A DNA stretch of 64,000 nt, taken from Haloechinothrix halophila YIM 93223. Lineage in GTDB: Bacteria; Actinomycetota; Actinomycetes; Mycobacteriales; Pseudonocardiaceae. Location: contig NZ_KI632509.1 in assembly GCF_000504245.1 (NCBI RefSeq), positions 5,297,502 to 5,361,501 on the forward strand. The letters run 5' to 3'. The position numbers and the translations under genes were made by a program. The notes under the pieces are model-generated. The model saw nothing but the letters and a program-made list of their open reading frames with translations, had not been told where the DNA came from and ran no database searches. Positions 1-9,156 of the stretch are shown here, piece by piece; position 1 is the first letter of the stretch, and every line of letters starts with the position of its first letter.

Positions 1-147
1 CGCACCCGGCACCTCTCGCCGCGCGCCGCGTTCCGCATCGAAAGCCGCTGGCAACGCAGGCTGTTGCGGAGCAAGAACCACAAGATCGCGCGCGCGGCGG
101 GCAAGGCGAAGGAGATCCCGCGGTACGTGCGCAGAACGGTGCGCTAG
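1..147 (+). CDS. C-terminal end of an unidentified protein (5' partial)
   Basis: The window opens inside a gene read in frame 1 that stops at TAG 145-147, leaving 48 codons. The visible tail is strongly basic (Arg and Lys rich, ending in RRTVR) and has no domain I recognise. The 152 bp that follow up to the next start show no obvious gene. Function cannot be assigned from this fragment. Confidence 0.6.
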   Translation, partial: RTRHLSPRAAFRIESRWQRRLLRSKNHKIARAAGKAKEIPRYVRRTVR

Positions 148-299
148 TACTCACCGACATACCGCAGCGGCACCGTACGCCCGATCGGGCGAGAACCTCC
201 CGATCGCGGGCCGACGTCAGTTCGGTCTCACTAGTTGCCCTCGGGCTGCCGTTCGATCACTATTCGAACGGAGACGAAGTTCGGGGAAGGTGGCACACG

Positions 300-518
300 A
301 TGAGTAACGACGCACGGCGAACGCTGACCGAGCGCGTAACCGGAAACCTCCCCGAGGGGATCGCCGCACTCAGCGAGGACGACAAGCAGTTCCTCGCCGA
401 CGCGCTCGGCAACGCGAAGCGGGCGCAGCGCGCCGAACTGGCCGCCGCGACCGAGGAAAGCCTTGGCTACGTGCCCAAACTGCTGCGCCGTCCTGTCCGC
501 AAGGCGGTGGGCCTGTGA
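300..518 (+). CDS. Small helical protein of unknown function
   Basis: The product is 72 aa, charged and Ala-rich, predicted largely helical, without a signal peptide or membrane segment. The ATG is preceded by GGGGAAGG at 283-290 at good spacing. Its stop overlaps the GTG start of the next gene by 4 bp (GTGA at 515-518), so the two are translationally coupled and probably act together. I do not recognise the family. Confidence 0.7.
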   Translation: MSNDARRTLTERVTGNLPEGIAALSEDDKQFLADALGNAKRAQRAELAAATEESLGYVPKLLRRPVRKAVGL

Positions 519-1441
519 CCGCCACCGAACGTCCGGAGATCCAGCGCATCGCACGGCTGCTGCGGCTGCGAACCGATCAGCTCGGCTTCCTCACCGACGT
601 CGACGACGCCGACCTGATCGCGTTCCGCGGCCAGCTGACCAGCACGCTGTTCGACGCCAACGCTGGCGTGCTGACCCGGCTCGGCTCTGCCGCGAAGCTA
701 CTGCCGTCGCCAGTACTCGCCAAAATCGCCGAGCGCGTGTTCGGGCCGCTGCTCTGTGCCCGCGTCGCGGGCGTGATCGACCCGTCGAAGGCGAGCGAGG
801 TCGCGGCGAAGCTGCCGATCGACTTCCTCACCGACGTCGCCGTCGAGCTGGACCCGCGCCAAGTCGATCAGGTCGTCCGCACCCTGCCTGACGACATGAT
901 CGCCGACGTCGCCCGCACGCTCGGGCAACGCGAGGACTGGATCACGCTTGGCCAGTTCGTCGGATTCCTCGACGAGAGCCACCTCACCGCGGCCGTCGAC
1001 GCCCTCGACGACACGCAGTTGCTGCGCACCGCCTACACCGTCGACGACGTCGCCGCCATCCCCGGTGTGATCGACGTCGTGAGCACCACGCGGCTGTCCG
1101 CGCTGTTTACCGCCGCCGCGCGGGAGGACCTCTTCGACGCGCTACTGCGGCTGGCAACCCACCTGCGCGACGACCAACTCGGCCCGCTCGCCGACGCGAT
1201 CATGGCGGCACGGCGCGGCACACTCAACCGGCTGGTCGCTGCGGCCGCGACCTGCGGGCGCTGGAACGCGCTGCTACCGATGGCCGTCGCGCTGCCCGCC
1301 GACGCCAAAGCGGGGATCGCGGAATCGGTCCGCGAACTCGCGCCCGAGGTGCGCGCGGACATCGCCGCGCACGCGACGTCCCTCGGGGTGCGCGACGACC
1401 TCGGACCGATCGCGGACGCCCTGGCCGAGCAGGCGGCCTGA
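515..1441 (+). CDS. Unknown protein with MgtE-N-like helical repeats
   Basis: This is a 308-aa soluble protein starting at GTG, coupled by a 4-bp overlap to the small gene before it. Repeating helical segments with LPIDFLTDVAVELDP and LPDDMIADVA patterns resemble the armadillo-like intracellular N domain of MgtE magnesium transporters. No channel domain, CBS domains or transmembrane helices follow. The resemblance is by eye only and does not imply magnesium transport. It converges on hutI across a 65-bp gap. Confidence 0.65.
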   Translation: MTATERPEIQRIARLLRLRTDQLGFLTDVDDADLIAFRGQLTSTLFDANAGVLTRLGSAAKLLPSPVLAKIAERVFGPLLCARVAGVIDPSKASEVAAKLPIDFLTDVAVELDPRQVDQVVRTLPDDMIADVARTLGQREDWITLGQFVGFLDESHLTAAVDALDDTQLLRTAYTVDDVAAIPGVIDVVSTTRLSALFTAAAREDLFDALLRLATHLRDDQLGPLADAIMAARRGTLNRLVAAAATCGRWNALLPMAVALPADAKAGIAESVRELAPEVRADIAAHATSLGVRDDLGPIADALAEQAA

Positions 1442-1506
1442 CTGACACCTCGGCCAGCGGCAGTCGCCGACGCTCCAGAGTTGAGCGCGCCAGGCAACAG
1501 GGGCGC

Positions 1507-2691
1507 TCAGCACTCCCGCGCGCCGTTGCGCCAGACCGCGCAGGTCAGCGGCACCCCTGGCCGGTAGGCCAGGTGTGTGACCGAGGGAGCGTCGAGCACG
1601 TGCAGGTCGGCGCGAGCGCCGGGCCGCAGCACGCCGACCGCGCCGTCGCCGGTGTCCGCGCGCAGCGCCTTCGCCCCGCCGCGCGTCGCGGCCCATACCG
1701 CCTCCTCCACCGACAGCCCCTGCTGCAGCACGGCCGTGGCCACACAGAACGCCATCGACGTCGTATAAGAGCTGCCGGGATTGGCGTTGCTGGCCAGAGC
1801 GACGACCGCGCCCGCGTCCAGCAGCCTGCGCGCGGGCGCGAGCGGCTGCCGGGTGGACAGGTCGCAGGCGGGCAGCAGCGTGGCGACGGTGCCCCCAGCC
1901 GCAGAGCCGTCTCGCCAGCTCCCGGCAAGCGCGTCGACGTCGTTGTCACTCAGATAGGTGCAGTGATCGACGCTGGCCGCGCCGTGCCGCACCGCCAGCT
2001 CGACACCCGGTCCCTCACACAGTTGGTTGCCGTGCACCCGCAGCCCGAGCCCACGTTCGGCCGCCGCGCGCAGCACCCGTTCGGACTGCGTGGCGTCGAA
2101 CGCGCCCTTCTCGCAAAAGACGTCGACCCAGCGCACCACCGGAGCGACAGCGACGAGCATGGGCCCGGTGACGGTGGCGAGGTAGTCCTCGGCATCGGCG
2201 CCGGGGGGCACGATGTGCGCGCCGAGGAACGTCACCTCGTCGACGTGCTTGGCCGCGATCCGCGCGCACCGGGACTCGTCGTCAACGGTGAGCCCGTAGC
2301 CGGTCTTGGTCTCCAGGTACGTCGTGCCCTGTGAGACCGCCTCGCGGACCAGCCTGCGCACCGTCTTCGTCAGCTCCGCGTCAGTAGCCGCCCGGGTGGC
2401 GTCAACCGTGTGGGCGATGCCGCCCGCCGAGTAGGCCTGTCCCGCCATGCGCGCCTCAAACTCGGCGGTGCGGTCACCCGCGAAGACAAGGTGGGTGTGC
2501 GAGTCGACCCAGCCTGGCAACGCCGCCCGCCCGCCGACGTCGACTCGCGCGTCGGTCGGCTCGGCACGCGCTGCCGGGCCCACCCAGCGGATCCGCTCAT
2601 CCTCGATGATCACGGCGGCGTCGTGCAGCCTGCCCAGCTCATCGTCGTTGGTGGTGAGTTCACCAATACCGGTGATGAGGGTCGCCGTCAC
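1507..2691 (-). CDS. hutI: Imidazolonepropionase (HutI)
   Basis: HutI (EC 3.5.2.7) hydrolyses 4-imidazolone-5-propionate to N-formimino-L-glutamate, the third step of histidine degradation. The 394-aa product is an amidohydrolase-superfamily metalloenzyme. The metal-binding DSHTHLVFAGDR motif lies near residue 65, LETKTGYGL near residue 125, and a conserved HGNQL histidine further on. Length is normal for the family. The start overlaps the hutF stop in an ATGA (2688-2691), making it the last gene of the hut operon. Confidence 0.95.
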   Translation of the reverse strand: MTATLITGIGELTTNDDELGRLHDAAVIIEDERIRWVGPAARAEPTDARVDVGGRAALPGWVDSHTHLVFAGDRTAEFEARMAGQAYSAGGIAHTVDATRAATDAELTKTVRRLVREAVSQGTTYLETKTGYGLTVDDESRCARIAAKHVDEVTFLGAHIVPPGADAEDYLATVTGPMLVAVAPVVRWVDVFCEKGAFDATQSERVLRAAAERGLGLRVHGNQLCEGPGVELAVRHGAASVDHCTYLSDNDVDALAGSWRDGSAAGGTVATLLPACDLSTRQPLAPARRLLDAGAVVALASNANPGSSYTTSMAFCVATAVLQQGLSVEEAVWAATRGGAKALRADTGDGAVGVLRPGARADLHVLDAPSVTHLAYRPGVPLTCAVWRNGAREC

Positions 2692-3998
2692 CGCAGCAGC
2701 TCCTTGATCTCGGCGGCGAGCTCCACTGCCGGGTTCGCCGCGTGCTTGTGCCTCCCGTCGCGCACCAGCCAGCGCCCGGCAACCATGACATCACGAACAT
2801 CACTCGCGAAAGCGCTTAACGCGATCCCGGCTGGCTCGCTGCCCGCGGTGCGGGGCGTGTCGGTGGCGATGCGCACCAGGTCAGCCTGCGCACCAGGCGC
2901 GATGCTGCCGACGTCTTCCCAGCCCAGCGCGCTGTGACGAGTGCCTGCCGCGAGCAATTCCGCTGGCGAGAACACACCACGCGACTGAGTGGCGAGCCGT
3001 TCGTGCATCTCGACACCACGCATCTCCTCGAATGGGTCGATGACAGCGTGCGAGTCGGTGCCGATGCTCAGCGACGCTCCGGCGTTCGCGAGCCTGCGAC
3101 CCGGCCCGATGCCGTCGCCGAGATCGCGTTCCGTCGTGGGACACAGGCAGACGCCAGCACGCGCCGCGCCGAGCAGCCCGATGTCATCACCACTCGGATG
3201 CGTGACATGTACGCCAACGAAGTCCGACGTCACCGCGCCCGCCTCGGCCAGCAGCTGGGTGGGCGTGCGGTGGTGCACCGCGAGGCAGTCGTCATGCTCG
3301 CTGGTCTGCTCCGACACGTGTGCGTGCAGCGGCGCGCCATTGGCCTTCGCCCACGCAACCGGCACAGCGAGTTGCTCGACTGGTACCGCCCGCACCGAGT
3401 GAATGGCGGCGCCGACCCGCACCAGCGGCGAACCAGGCCGGAACGCCGACAGTCGCTCCGCCCAGGCGTCGGCGTCGCCGTCGCTGTAACGCTGCTGCAC
3501 ACCCCTGGTCGGCGCACCGTCCACACCGGATGCCAGGTAGCAGGTGTCAAGCAGCGTGAGCCGGATGCCTGCGTCGCCCGCGGCGGCGACCAGCGAGTGC
3601 GACAACGCGTTTGGGTCCGAATAGGATTTTCCGCCCGGACCGTGGTGCAGGTAATGGAACTCGCCCACACTGGTGAAACCCGCGAGCACCATCTCGGTGA
3701 ACACCAGCCGCGCCAGCCGGTAGTACGACACCGGGTCCAGCCGCTGCGCCACCGCGTACATCCGCTCACGCCAGGTGAAGAACGTCCCGCCGCCGGCATG
3801 AGTGCGGCCGCGCAGCGCCCGGTGAAAGGCGTGCGAGTGGGCGTTGGCGAAGCCGGGCGCGACGAGTCCGGCCAGGACGGTGCCCTTGCGCGGCGCGTCC
3901 GGCACGACATCGGTGATGCTGTCACCGTCGACGGTGACAGCCACCGCATCCGCGGGGCCGTCCGGGAGCAGGGCGTGTTCACACCAGTACGTGGTCAT
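2688..3998 (-). CDS. hutF: Formimidoylglutamate deiminase (HutF)
   Basis: HutF (EC 3.5.3.13) deiminates N-formimino-L-glutamate to N-formyl-L-glutamate and ammonia. The 436-aa product has the amidohydrolase metal site NAHSHAFHRAL near residue 60, a second histidine in HAHVSEQ, and the aspartate of SIGTDSH. I chose the ATG at 3998, giving MTTYWCEHALL. The open frame continues upstream to about 4274, but that stretch reads through the intergenic repeat and the end of the M20 gene in the wrong frame. Its stop is coupled to hutI. Confidence 0.93.
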   Translation of the reverse strand: MTTYWCEHALLPDGPADAVAVTVDGDSITDVVPDAPRKGTVLAGLVAPGFANAHSHAFHRALRGRTHAGGGTFFTWRERMYAVAQRLDPVSYYRLARLVFTEMVLAGFTSVGEFHYLHHGPGGKSYSDPNALSHSLVAAAGDAGIRLTLLDTCYLASGVDGAPTRGVQQRYSDGDADAWAERLSAFRPGSPLVRVGAAIHSVRAVPVEQLAVPVAWAKANGAPLHAHVSEQTSEHDDCLAVHHRTPTQLLAEAGAVTSDFVGVHVTHPSGDDIGLLGAARAGVCLCPTTERDLGDGIGPGRRLANAGASLSIGTDSHAVIDPFEEMRGVEMHERLATQSRGVFSPAELLAAGTRHSALGWEDVGSIAPGAQADLVRIATDTPRTAGSEPAGIALSAFASDVRDVMVAGRWLVRDGRHKHAANPAVELAAEIKELLR

Positions 3999-4054
3999 GC
4001 GGCCTCCGTCTCGCGCACGGCACGCCGCGCCAACGCCTTGGCGTCGACCAGCAT
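3995..4054 (-). CDS. Possible 19-residue coupled ORF before hutF
   Basis: A short frame, MLVDAKALARRAVRETEAA, starts at ATG 4054 and ends in a TGA that overlaps the hutF ATG by 4 bp. The ATGA overlap repeats the coupling used at other junctions of this operon, and the composition looks protein-like. There is no clear ribosome binding site. It may be a leader that couples hutF translation, the tail of a lost gene, or chance. Confidence 0.3.
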   Translation of the reverse strand: MLVDAKALARRAVRETEAA

Positions 4055-4062
4055 GGCGCCCA

Positions 4063-4121
4063 ATGATTCGGACCTGCAAGCAGTCCTCGGGTCTGATGAT
4101 TCGGACCTGCAAGCAGTCCTC
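4063..4121. repeat. Two 26-bp direct repeats, each an imperfect palindrome
   Basis: Identical 26-bp units lie at 4063-4088 and 4096-4121, so the period is 33 bp. Each contains the core GGACCTGCAAGCAGTCC, an imperfect inverted repeat with one bulged C around AA. The second unit runs into the stop codon of the M20 gene (4120-4122). The pair fills the only sizeable gap in an otherwise overlapping hut operon. Nothing similar occurs elsewhere in the window. Confidence 0.9.
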
Positions 4122-5343
4122 ATGCCGCCAGCTCCCGGAGCACATCGGCCAGCGCCTCGACACCAGCCTCGCAGTCATCGTTCTCCGCATGTTCCGCCGG
4201 AGAGTGTGAGATGCCGGTTGGGTTGCGGACGTAGAGCATCCCGGTGGGCACGTGCGCGGCAAGCACGCCAGCATCGTGGCCGGCGCCGGTCGGCAGCAAC
4301 GGCGGCTCCCTCAGCGTCGCCAGCAGCCGGTCGCGCAGGTGCGGGTCGAACGACACAGGTCCCGACCAGGACTCCTCGGTGACCTCGACCTGACACCCCT
4401 CGTCGTGTGCCGCGGCACGCGCGGCTTCGGTGATCGCGGCGACGGCCTCCCTGGTCGCATCGGTCGCGGTCGCCCGACTGTCCAACCAGAGGTCCACGCG
4501 CATGGGGATCACGTTGGTACCGCCGGGCACGGGCACCAGCCTGCCGACGGTGGCGCGGGTGTCGCGGGGGCCGTGGCCAGCAGCCGCACGTGCGGCGAGC
4601 ACCGTACGTGAGGCGGGGATCATCGGGTCGTTGCGGTCGGCGACGGCAGCGGTTCCGGCGTGATCGCCGCGCCCGGTGAAGCTGAACCGCCACCGGCCGT
4701 GCGGATCGATGCCGGTACCCACCGCGACCGGCGAGCCCGCGTCGATCAGTCCCCTGCCCTGCTCGACGTGCAGCTCGACGAACGTCCCGATCCGGGCGAG
4801 CGCGGCGTCGTCCTGCCCGAAGTGCGCCGGATCGAAGCCCGCTTTGGTGGCGGCGTCCGCGAGCGTGGTGCCGTCGCCGTCAGTGAGCCGCAGCGCCCGC
4901 TCCGGCGGGATCGCGCCGGTCAGCAGCCGCGAGCCGAGGCAGGGCACACCGAACCGGCCACCCTCCTCCTCAGCGAACACGACGACCGCGATCGGCCTGC
5001 GCGGCTGAAACCCCTCCCTGCGCAGCCGCGCCACCGCCACCAGAGCGGACGCGACACCGAGCGGGCCGTCGAACGCGCCACCGCCGGGCACGGAGTCCAC
5101 GTGGCTGCCGGTGACGACCGCACCGTCCGCCGGGGTTCCCCACCACGCCCAGAGGTTGCCGTTGCGGTCCACATCGACGTCCAGCCCGACGCCTTCAGCC
5201 GCCGTCGTGAACCACTCCCGGAGTTCTCGCTCGGCGGAGTCGAACAGATGCCGCGAATAGCCGCCTCGAGTGCGATCCATGCCGATCGTCGAGATCTCCG
5301 CCATGCGGTGAACGACGCTCTCCCCGTGTCCGGCCTCGGTCAC
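4120..5343 (-). CDS. M20-family amidohydrolase in the hut operon (allantoate amidohydrolase-like)
   Basis: The 407-aa product belongs to the allantoate amidohydrolase / N-carbamoyl-amino-acid hydrolase branch of M20 metallopeptidases. Metal ligands are visible as H81 in TGSHVDS, D92 in GGAFDG, the Glu pair of FAEEEGG near 126, and the histidine of FVELHVEQG. The GTG start at 5343 overlaps the hutU stop by 4 bp. Family-based annotation would call it allantoate amidohydrolase. Its place between HutU and HutF, with no hutG nearby, suggests it cleaves N-formylglutamate to glutamate and formate. That is inference from context. Confidence 0.85.
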   Translation of the reverse strand: MTEAGHGESVVHRMAEISTIGMDRTRGGYSRHLFDSAERELREWFTTAAEGVGLDVDVDRNGNLWAWWGTPADGAVVTGSHVDSVPGGGAFDGPLGVASALVAVARLRREGFQPRRPIAVVVFAEEEGGRFGVPCLGSRLLTGAIPPERALRLTDGDGTTLADAATKAGFDPAHFGQDDAALARIGTFVELHVEQGRGLIDAGSPVAVGTGIDPHGRWRFSFTGRGDHAGTAAVADRNDPMIPASRTVLAARAAAGHGPRDTRATVGRLVPVPGGTNVIPMRVDLWLDSRATATDATREAVAAITEAARAAAHDEGCQVEVTEESWSGPVSFDPHLRDRLLATLREPPLLPTGAGHDAGVLAAHVPTGMLYVRNPTGISHSPAEHAENDDCEAGVEALADVLRELAA

Positions 5344-7025
5344 GGCTGCGTCCCCTCCGGGATGCGCACGCCGCGCTCGTCCGCGACCTGGCGGGCCTCG
5401 TCGTAGCCCGCGTCGACATGGCGGATGACGCCCATGCCCGGATCGTTGGTGAGCACCCGCTCCAGCTTCTGGGCGGCCAGCTCGGTGCCGTCCGCGACGC
5501 ACACCTGCCCGGCGTGGATCGAGCGGCCCATGCCGACACCACCGCCGTGGTGGATCGACACCCAGCTCGCCCCGGACGCCGTGTTGACCAGTGCGTTCAG
5601 CAGCGGCCAGTCCGCGATCGCGTCGGAGCCGTCCGCCATCGCCTCGGTCTCCCGGTACGGCGATGCCACCGACCCGCAATCCAGGTGATCGCGGCCGATC
5701 ACGACAGGGGCGGACAACTCGCCGCTGGCGACCATCTCGTTGAACCGCAGGCCAGCCAGGTGCCGCTCGCCGTAGCCGAGCCAACAGATCCGCGCGGGAA
5801 GCCCCTGGTAGGACACCCGCTCCCCCGCCATCCGGATCCAGCGCGCCAACCGCTCGTTGTCGCCGAACAATTCCAGCACCGCCCGGTCGGTGGCGGCGAT
5901 GTCAGCCGGGTCGCCGGACAGTGCCGCCCACCGGAACGGACCCTTGCCTTCGCAGAACAGTGGCCGGATGTAGGCGGGCACGAAGCCCGGGTAGTCGAAC
6001 GCCCGGTCGTACCCACCAAGCTGTGCCTCGCCGCGCAGCGAGTTGCCGTAGTCGAACACCTCGGCGCCCGCGTCCAGGAATCCGACCATGGCCTCGACGT
6101 GTGCGGCCATCGACTCCCGCGCCCGCTCGGTGAACTCCTCCGGCTTGGCTGCGGCGTAGTCCTGCCAGTCCTCGACGGCGACCCCGCTCGGCAGGTACGA
6201 GAGCGGGTCGTGCGCCGAGGTCTGGTCGGTGACGATGTCGACGTCGACGCCCCGGCGCAGCAGCTCGGGCAGCACGTCGGCGGCGTTGCCGACCAGCCCG
6301 ACGGACAGCGGCGTCCGGTCGCGCTTGGCCTCGGTGACCCTTCGGATGGCGTCGTCGATGTCGCTGGCGACGACGTCGAGATATCGCGTCTCGACGCGGC
6401 GGGCGGCCCGGCTGGGGTCGCACTCGATCACCAGCGCGACGCCGTCGTTCATGGTGACGGCCAGCGGCTGCGCGCCGCCCATCCCGCCAAGGCCAGCGGT
6501 GACGGTAAGGGTGCCTGCCAGCGACCCGCCGCTGGGCTCATGCCCGTCGCGCTGACGCGACCTGGCGAGTTTCTCCGCGACGGCGGCGAACGTCTCGTAG
6601 GTGCCCTGCAGGATGCCCTGCGTTCCGATGTAGATCCAGGAGCCCGCCGTCATCTGGCCGTACATGGTCAGCCCAAGCTCGTCGAGCCGCCGGAACTCCG
6701 GCCACGTGGCCCAGTCGGGCACCAGGTTCGAGTTGGCGAGCAGCACGCGGGGTGCCCACTCGTGGGTGCGCAGCACTCCGACGGGCTTGCCCGACTGCAC
6801 CAGCAGCGTTTCGTCCACGCCGAGCGTGCTGAGTTCCCTTGTCAGCGCGTCGAAGCTAGCCCAGTTGCGGGCTGCCTTGCCGGTGCCGCCGTAGACGACG
6901 AGGTCTTCCGGCCGCTCCGCGACCTCGGGGTCGAGGTTGTTGTGCAGCATCCGCAGCGCGGCCTCGGCCTGCCAGTTGCCTGCGGTGAGGGCGCTGCCCC
7001 GCGCCGCTCGAATCGTCCTGCTCAT
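5340..7025 (-). CDS. hutU: Urocanate hydratase (HutU)
   Basis: HutU (EC 4.2.1.49) hydrates urocanate to 4-imidazolone-5-propionate using tightly bound NAD+. The 561-aa sequence is full length and colinear with the family: [11 protein letters not shown] near residue 45, the glycine-rich [10 protein letters not shown] segment, and the conserved C-terminal [10 protein letters not shown]. Both ends overlap neighbours: the start shares an ATGA with the hutH stop and the stop shares a GTGA with the M20 gene. Expression is therefore coupled through the operon. Confidence 0.97.
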   Translation of the reverse strand: MSRTIRAARGSALTAGNWQAEAALRMLHNNLDPEVAERPEDLVVYGGTGKAARNWASFDALTRELSTLGVDETLLVQSGKPVGVLRTHEWAPRVLLANSNLVPDWATWPEFRRLDELGLTMYGQMTAGSWIYIGTQGILQGTYETFAAVAEKLARSRQRDGHEPSGGSLAGTLTVTAGLGGMGGAQPLAVTMNDGVALVIECDPSRAARRVETRYLDVVASDIDDAIRRVTEAKRDRTPLSVGLVGNAADVLPELLRRGVDVDIVTDQTSAHDPLSYLPSGVAVEDWQDYAAAKPEEFTERARESMAAHVEAMVGFLDAGAEVFDYGNSLRGEAQLGGYDRAFDYPGFVPAYIRPLFCEGKGPFRWAALSGDPADIAATDRAVLELFGDNERLARWIRMAGERVSYQGLPARICWLGYGERHLAGLRFNEMVASGELSAPVVIGRDHLDCGSVASPYRETEAMADGSDAIADWPLLNALVNTASGASWVSIHHGGGVGMGRSIHAGQVCVADGTELAAQKLERVLTNDPGMGVIRHVDAGYDEARQVADERGVRIPEGTQP

Positions 7026-8593
7026 GGGGTGTCCTCCTGGGGGTTTCCGGCTGTGGATTGCGGGTGCACCTCTCGCACCAGCGCCGACAGCGCGGGCGAG
7101 CGGACAAGGTCTTCGGCCTCGGCGATCTCCGGGGCGAGGTGGCGGTCGGGCCCTGGCCCCGCTACTCGCTCCCGCAGCAGCGCCACCGCGCGGGCCGTCG
7201 CGGGCGCGGGGGTCAGCGGGGCGCGCAGGTCGAGCGCGCGTGCCGCCGTCAGGTACTCGACCGCGAGCACGGTGGTCAGGCCGTTGACGGCGCGGCGCAG
7301 CTTGCGCGCGGCCGACCAGCCCATCGATACGTGGTCCTCCTGCATCGCGGAGCTGGGGATGGAGTCGACCGACGCGGGGTTGGCTAGCCGTTTCAGCTCC
7401 GAGACAACACCCGCCTGGGTGTACTGCGCGATCATGTGCCCGGAATCGACACCGGGGTCATCGGCGAGGAACGGCGGCAGCCCGTGCGAGCGGGCGACGT
7501 CGAGCAACCGGTCGGTGCGGCGTTCGGCCATGCTCGCGACGTCGGCGAGCGGGATCGCGAGGAAGTCCAGCACATACGCGATCGGCGCACCGTGGAAGTT
7601 GCCGTTGGACTCCACTCGGCCGTCGGCCAGCACCACCGGGTTATCGATGGCCGACGCCAGCTCGCGCTGCGCGACCGTGCGCACGTAGGCGAGGGTGTCG
7701 CGGGCGGCACCGTGCACCTGCGGCGCGCAGCGCAACGAGTAGGCGTCCTGCACTCGGTGGCAGTCGGGGCCACGGTGGCTCGCCACGATATCCGAACCGT
7801 CGAGCAGCGCGAACAGGTTCGCCGCCGACGTCGCCTGGCCAGGGTGGGGCCGCAGCGCTTGCAGGTCGGCCGCGAACACCCGGTCGGTGCCCAGCGAGGC
7901 CTCAACGCTCATCGCGGCGGTCAGGTCGGCGACGTCGAGCAGCCGCGCGAGGTCGACGATGGCCAGCGCGAGCATGCCGAGCATCCCGTCGGTGCCGTTG
8001 GTGAGCGCGAGCCCTTCCTTCTCGGCGAGCACGACCGGCTCGATCCCGGCGGCGACCAGCGCGTCGGCGGCTGGCATGACCTCGCCTGCCGCGTCGTAGA
8101 CGTCGCCCTCACCCATCAGCGCGAGCGCGACGGCGGCGAGTGGGGCGAGATCACCGGAACAGCCGAGCGAGCCGTACTCCGGCACCACCGGCACGATGCC
8201 CGCGTTGAGCAACGACGCGAGCGTGTGGGCGGTCTCCGCCCGCGCTCCGGTGTGCCCGGTCGCGAGGGTGCTCAACCGCAGCAGCATCAGCGCGCGTACG
8301 ACCTCGCGCTCCACCGGATCGCCCGCGCCAGCGGCGTGCGAGCGGATCAGGGACTGCTGCAATCGAGCGCGGTTGTCCGGCGGGATATGCCGGACCGCGA
8401 GCGCGCCGAAGCCAGTCGAGACGCCGTACGAGGGTTTCGGGTCGGCCGCGAGCGCGTCGACGTGGCCGCGTGCGGTCTCGATGCGGGTGATCGCGTCATC
8501 GGTGAGCGCGACCTGGGCGTTGGACCTGGCAACGCTGGCGACCTGCTCGATGGTCAGCGGGCCAGGTCCGATCAGCAAGGTGTCGCTGTTCAT
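7022..8593 (-). CDS. hutH: Histidine ammonia-lyase (HutH)
   Basis: HutH (EC 4.3.1.3) removes ammonia from L-histidine to give urocanate, the first step of the pathway. The 523-aa product carries YGVSTGFG at 56-63 and the MIO-forming tripeptide Cys145-Ser146-Gly147 in [12 protein letters not shown]. Cys in place of the Ala seen in Pseudomonas is, as I recall, usual in actinobacterial HutH. I chose ATG 8593 ([10 protein letters not shown]). A longer in-frame start at 8656 would add an unrelated leader. It is the first gene of the operon, and the region above it holds a candidate operator. Confidence 0.96.
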   Translation of the reverse strand: MNSDTLLIGPGPLTIEQVASVARSNAQVALTDDAITRIETARGHVDALAADPKPSYGVSTGFGALAVRHIPPDNRARLQQSLIRSHAAGAGDPVEREVVRALMLLRLSTLATGHTGARAETAHTLASLLNAGIVPVVPEYGSLGCSGDLAPLAAVALALMGEGDVYDAAGEVMPAADALVAAGIEPVVLAEKEGLALTNGTDGMLGMLALAIVDLARLLDVADLTAAMSVEASLGTDRVFAADLQALRPHPGQATSAANLFALLDGSDIVASHRGPDCHRVQDAYSLRCAPQVHGAARDTLAYVRTVAQRELASAIDNPVVLADGRVESNGNFHGAPIAYVLDFLAIPLADVASMAERRTDRLLDVARSHGLPPFLADDPGVDSGHMIAQYTQAGVVSELKRLANPASVDSIPSSAMQEDHVSMGWSAARKLRRAVNGLTTVLAVEYLTAARALDLRAPLTPAPATARAVALLRERVAGPGPDRHLAPEIAEAEDLVRSPALSALVREVHPQSTAGNPQEDTP

Positions 8594-8645
8594 GACGCCA
8601 TTGCACAGCGCATCGCCGCGTCGTTCACCCCGAGAAAGGGGCAAA

Positions 8646-8665
8646 CTGTCTGGCATCTCAGACAG
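8646..8665. promoter_or_regulatory. Inverted repeat upstream of hutH (candidate operator)
   Basis: CTGTCTG (8646-8652) and CAGACAG (8659-8665) form a perfect 7-6-7 inverted repeat 53-72 bp upstream of the hutH start. The position suits an operator over the hut promoter. No hut regulator gene lies beside it, so the protein that binds is unknown. Confidence 0.45.
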
Positions 8666-8771
8666 GACGGCGATGGCCCGGCCTGGGAGGCGCTTGGTCG
8701 CTCTGACCGTTGGTGTTCTAGGACGGACGCGTGCGGTCAGTTCGCCCTATTGAATGAACAGCTGTGTGGCC

Positions 8772-8966
8772 CTATCTCCGCGCGAGTTCGGGCTCCAGCC
8801 CCAGCATGTCGAGTAGCTCCTTGCATTCGTCGGCGTTGGACGAGTGGCCTGCCACCGTGATGGCCGCTTTGCCCGCCTGTTCATCGCGGCGCTCGCGCTC
8901 GGCCGCCCGCGCCTCGGCCGACCAGCCTTGCTCTTCATCAGAACTTGAATGCCTTGCCCACGTCAT
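8772..8966 (-). CDS. Small charged protein, unknown
   Basis: A 64-aa charged protein with an acidic/basic helical first half (EARAAERERRDEQAGK) and a conserved-looking tail around ADECKELLDMLGLEPE. The ATG is preceded by a strong GGAGGGAG about 8 nt upstream, which makes it a likely real gene. It lies just upstream of the hut operon on the same strand but is separated from hutH by 178 bp. No function is recognised. Confidence 0.65.
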   Translation of the reverse strand: MTWARHSSSDEEQGWSAEARAAERERRDEQAGKAAITVAGHSSNADECKELLDMLGLEPELARR

Positions 8967-9123
8967 GTGTAGCTCTCCCTCCGGCTGGCTGCGGTCGACG
9001 GTCGACCACCTTCCGGAATGTGAGCATCATGACACCCACTCAGGTTAGTGCGGCGCCCAGGGGTGCCACTGGCGTCACCTCGCCACCGTTTCTAACGCAG
9101 TGTTTGCCCTGGAAGGCAGCTTA

Positions 9124-9138
9124 GTCACGCTGCGTGAC
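9124..9138. promoter_or_regulatory. 15-bp perfect palindrome GTCACGCTGCGTGAC
   Basis: A perfect 7-1-7 inverted repeat sits about 20 nt past the stop of the repeat-tail membrane protein and 158 nt upstream of the small gene at 8966. It could be a protein-binding site for the small gene or part of a transcript end, but it has no T tract. Confidence 0.35.
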
Positions 9139-9156
9139 CAAATGGTCGGATGGGGT

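Noticed and set aside
4000-4274. Long upstream extension of hutF
   Set aside because: It reads through the repeat and antisense to the proper frame of the M20 gene end. HutF homologues begin at MTTYW-like sequence.
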